Made by a program: the position numbers and the translations under genes. From DATJPR01 sp035506295 (GTDB taxonomy: Bacteria > Bacteroidota > Ignavibacteria > UBA10030 > UBA6906): DNA of 16,645 nt. The stretch lies in assembly GCA_035506295.1 (NCBI GenBank), contig DATJPR010000126.1, positions 1-16,645 on the forward strand, written 5' to 3'. Under the pieces are notes generated by a model. The model saw only the letters and a list, made by a program, of their open reading frames with translations. It did not search any database and was not told where the DNA came from. This document shows positions 15,579 to 16,645 of the stretch, piece by piece (the first letter of the stretch is position 1; each line of letters begins with the position of its first letter).

Positions 15579-16645
15579 TTGAAAACAATGCAGACGCACC
15601 ACAGGCTATATCCGGTCCTCGCACTGCTCGCGTTCCTCTGCCCACTTCAGGTAAATGCGCAGAGAAATGACGATCCGCTTTCGTACACGTTCACTCGCGG
15701 CTATGGGCAGGTTGAAGTGGGCGGCCCGTATGCCGGTTTCGAATTTCATGAGAGTCGCCCGCTGCCCGCACGGATTTCATTCTTCTCTCCTGTCGCCAAC
15801 AGCATCGATCTGAGCACGGACTATTGGAAGCGGGGTGCATCACGCCCGATGGCGCTGGCGCTGCAGATCGACGGCCGACCGCCACGGTGGATTGGCCGGG
15901 ACGCATGGGAGTACGTCCTGCGCCCTGACGATGTTACCTTCCATCGAAATGACGACAGTCTGTCGTACTCCGTGGGCTACCGGTTCGGAATGCACGAGCC
16001 GTTGGCCGTTGTCCGCTTCGTGATTGTCAACCATGGCGCTGTCGCACATCGCCTCGATGTGTACACCCACCTCAAGACTGCCTTGCGGACGTGTCAGACC
16101 TATGCGAGGTTCGACACGGTGACTGCGAGCTACGAAGAGGGGACGAGCGCTGCGGTTGCCGTATACGACCGGCCGGAAACCGCGGACGCGGCGGTGATCA
16201 TCGAGAACTTTGGTGAGCGGCCGGAAGGATGGATGATGGACGCGTCGGCTCTCTCGGTCAGCGATTCGGGGACTTCGTCCTGGCCGGGCGGGCAATTGCC
16301 CCACGGCCGTGTCCATGGTGCCCGTGTGCGCGGGTGCTCCGCGTTCACGTACGAGAAACTCGTCGGTCCCGAAGATTCGCTCGTCATCGTGCTTGGCATC
16401 GCGAGTTGCCGGGCGAAAGAAGCGCTCGACCTCGTGCAACGTCTCCCTTTGCGTTGGGATGATGATGTGGCCGCGTACCGCAGGTTTGTGGATTCCTCCG
16501 GCATACGTCGGCCGGTCTTGAGAACAGGGGATCCATGGGTCGATCGGTCCGTGCTCTGGTCGAAAGCGCTGCTTGCCGCGAATGCCCACTTTCTCGATGG
16601 CAGTATCGTCCCTATGCCGTGCCCGGCGGAGTACAACTTCTTTTT
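15579..16645 (+). CDS. Secreted six-hairpin glycosidase-like protein, N-terminal part (cut by window end)
   Basis: The frame is open from the TTG at 15579 to the last base, giving 355 residues with no stop, so the gene continues beyond the window. Start at TTG 15579, supported by GAGGGAG (15565-15571), gives 'MKTMQTHHRLYPVLALLAFL'; ATG 15588 is the alternative. Either way there is a signal peptide with a probable cut at 'VNA-Q' (about residue 27/28). Residues about 30-300 are beta-rich, a sandwich domain like those preceding (alpha/alpha)6 catalytic barrels ('LAVVRFVIVNHGAVAHRLDV', 'FTYEKLVGPEDSLVIVLGIA'). The first barrel helices appear from about 318 ('DPWVDRSVLWSKALLAANAH') and the visible end is 'MPCPAEYNFFF'. 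The catalytic half is outside the window. With its signal peptide it should act in the periplasm or on the surface, complementing the cytoplasmic enzyme encoded 3 bp upstream. The fold is inferred from pattern; substrate unknown. Confidence 0.8.
   Translation, partial: MKTMQTHHRLYPVLALLAFLCPLQVNAQRNDDPLSYTFTRGYGQVEVGGPYAGFEFHESRPLPARISFFSPVANSIDLSTDYWKRGASRPMALALQIDGRPPRWIGRDAWEYVLRPDDVTFHRNDDSLSYSVGYRFGMHEPLAVVRFVIVNHGAVAHRLDVYTHLKTALRTCQTYARFDTVTASYEEGTSAAVAVYDRPETADAAVIIENFGERPEGWMMDASALSVSDSGTSSWPGGQLPHGRVHGARVRGCSAFTYEKLVGPEDSLVIVLGIASCRAKEALDLVQRLPLRWDDDVAAYRRFVDSSGIRRPVLRTGDPWVDRSVLWSKALLAANAHFLDGSIVPMPCPAEYNFF

Overview
The window is about 60% G+C by eye and carries ten protein-coding genes, all on the + strand, with almost no spare DNA. 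Two proteins end in type IX secretion (T9SS) C-terminal domains of the 'YPNPFNP ... GLYLYRL ... KMLLLK' kind. A PorV/PorQ-type outer-membrane protein and a TonB-dependent receptor with a carboxypeptidase-regulatory-like N-domain are also present. Together these point to a moderately GC-rich member of the Bacteroidota/Ignavibacteriota (FCB) lineage. This is inferred from protein families only; there is no rRNA marker.

Layout. (1) 1-1266: 3' part of a secreted, surface-anchored protein with two jelly-roll, carbohydrate-binding-like domains and a T9SS sorting domain. (2) 1267-1478: the only real intergenic gap, holding a perfect 11-bp inverted repeat (1323-1369), probably the boundary between transcription units. 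(3) 1479-8660: an outer-membrane/surface module of TonB-dependent receptor, a 1108-residue T9SS cargo with FN3 and Ca-binding-like acidic segments, and a PorV/PorQ-family protein. (4) 8687-10303: a SurA/PpiC-like periplasmic foldase. (5) 10278-13296: a CUT1-type sugar ABC importer with a lipoprotein binding protein and two permeases but no ATPase gene. (6) 13308-15575: a cytoplasmic (alpha/alpha)6-barrel glycosidase-like enzyme. (7) 15579 to the window end: the start of a second, signal-peptide-bearing protein of the same general type, cut by the window edge.

From 1479 onward the genes are 25 bp or less apart, or overlap (ATGA junctions at 11597 and 12487; 26-bp overlap at 10278-10303). This looks like one operon for capture and use of a carbohydrate. 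The suggested route is: surface proteins bind the glycan, the TonB receptor moves it across the outer membrane, a periplasmic glycosidase trims it, the ABC importer brings it into the cytosol, and the cytoplasmic glycosidase finishes it. The substrate cannot be read from the sequence. Striking points are the absence of a SusD gene, the pairing of a TonB receptor with a CUT1 ABC importer, the locus-specific PorV-like protein and foldase, and the missing ATPase and regulator. I see no tRNA, rRNA, CRISPR array, transposase or phage gene.
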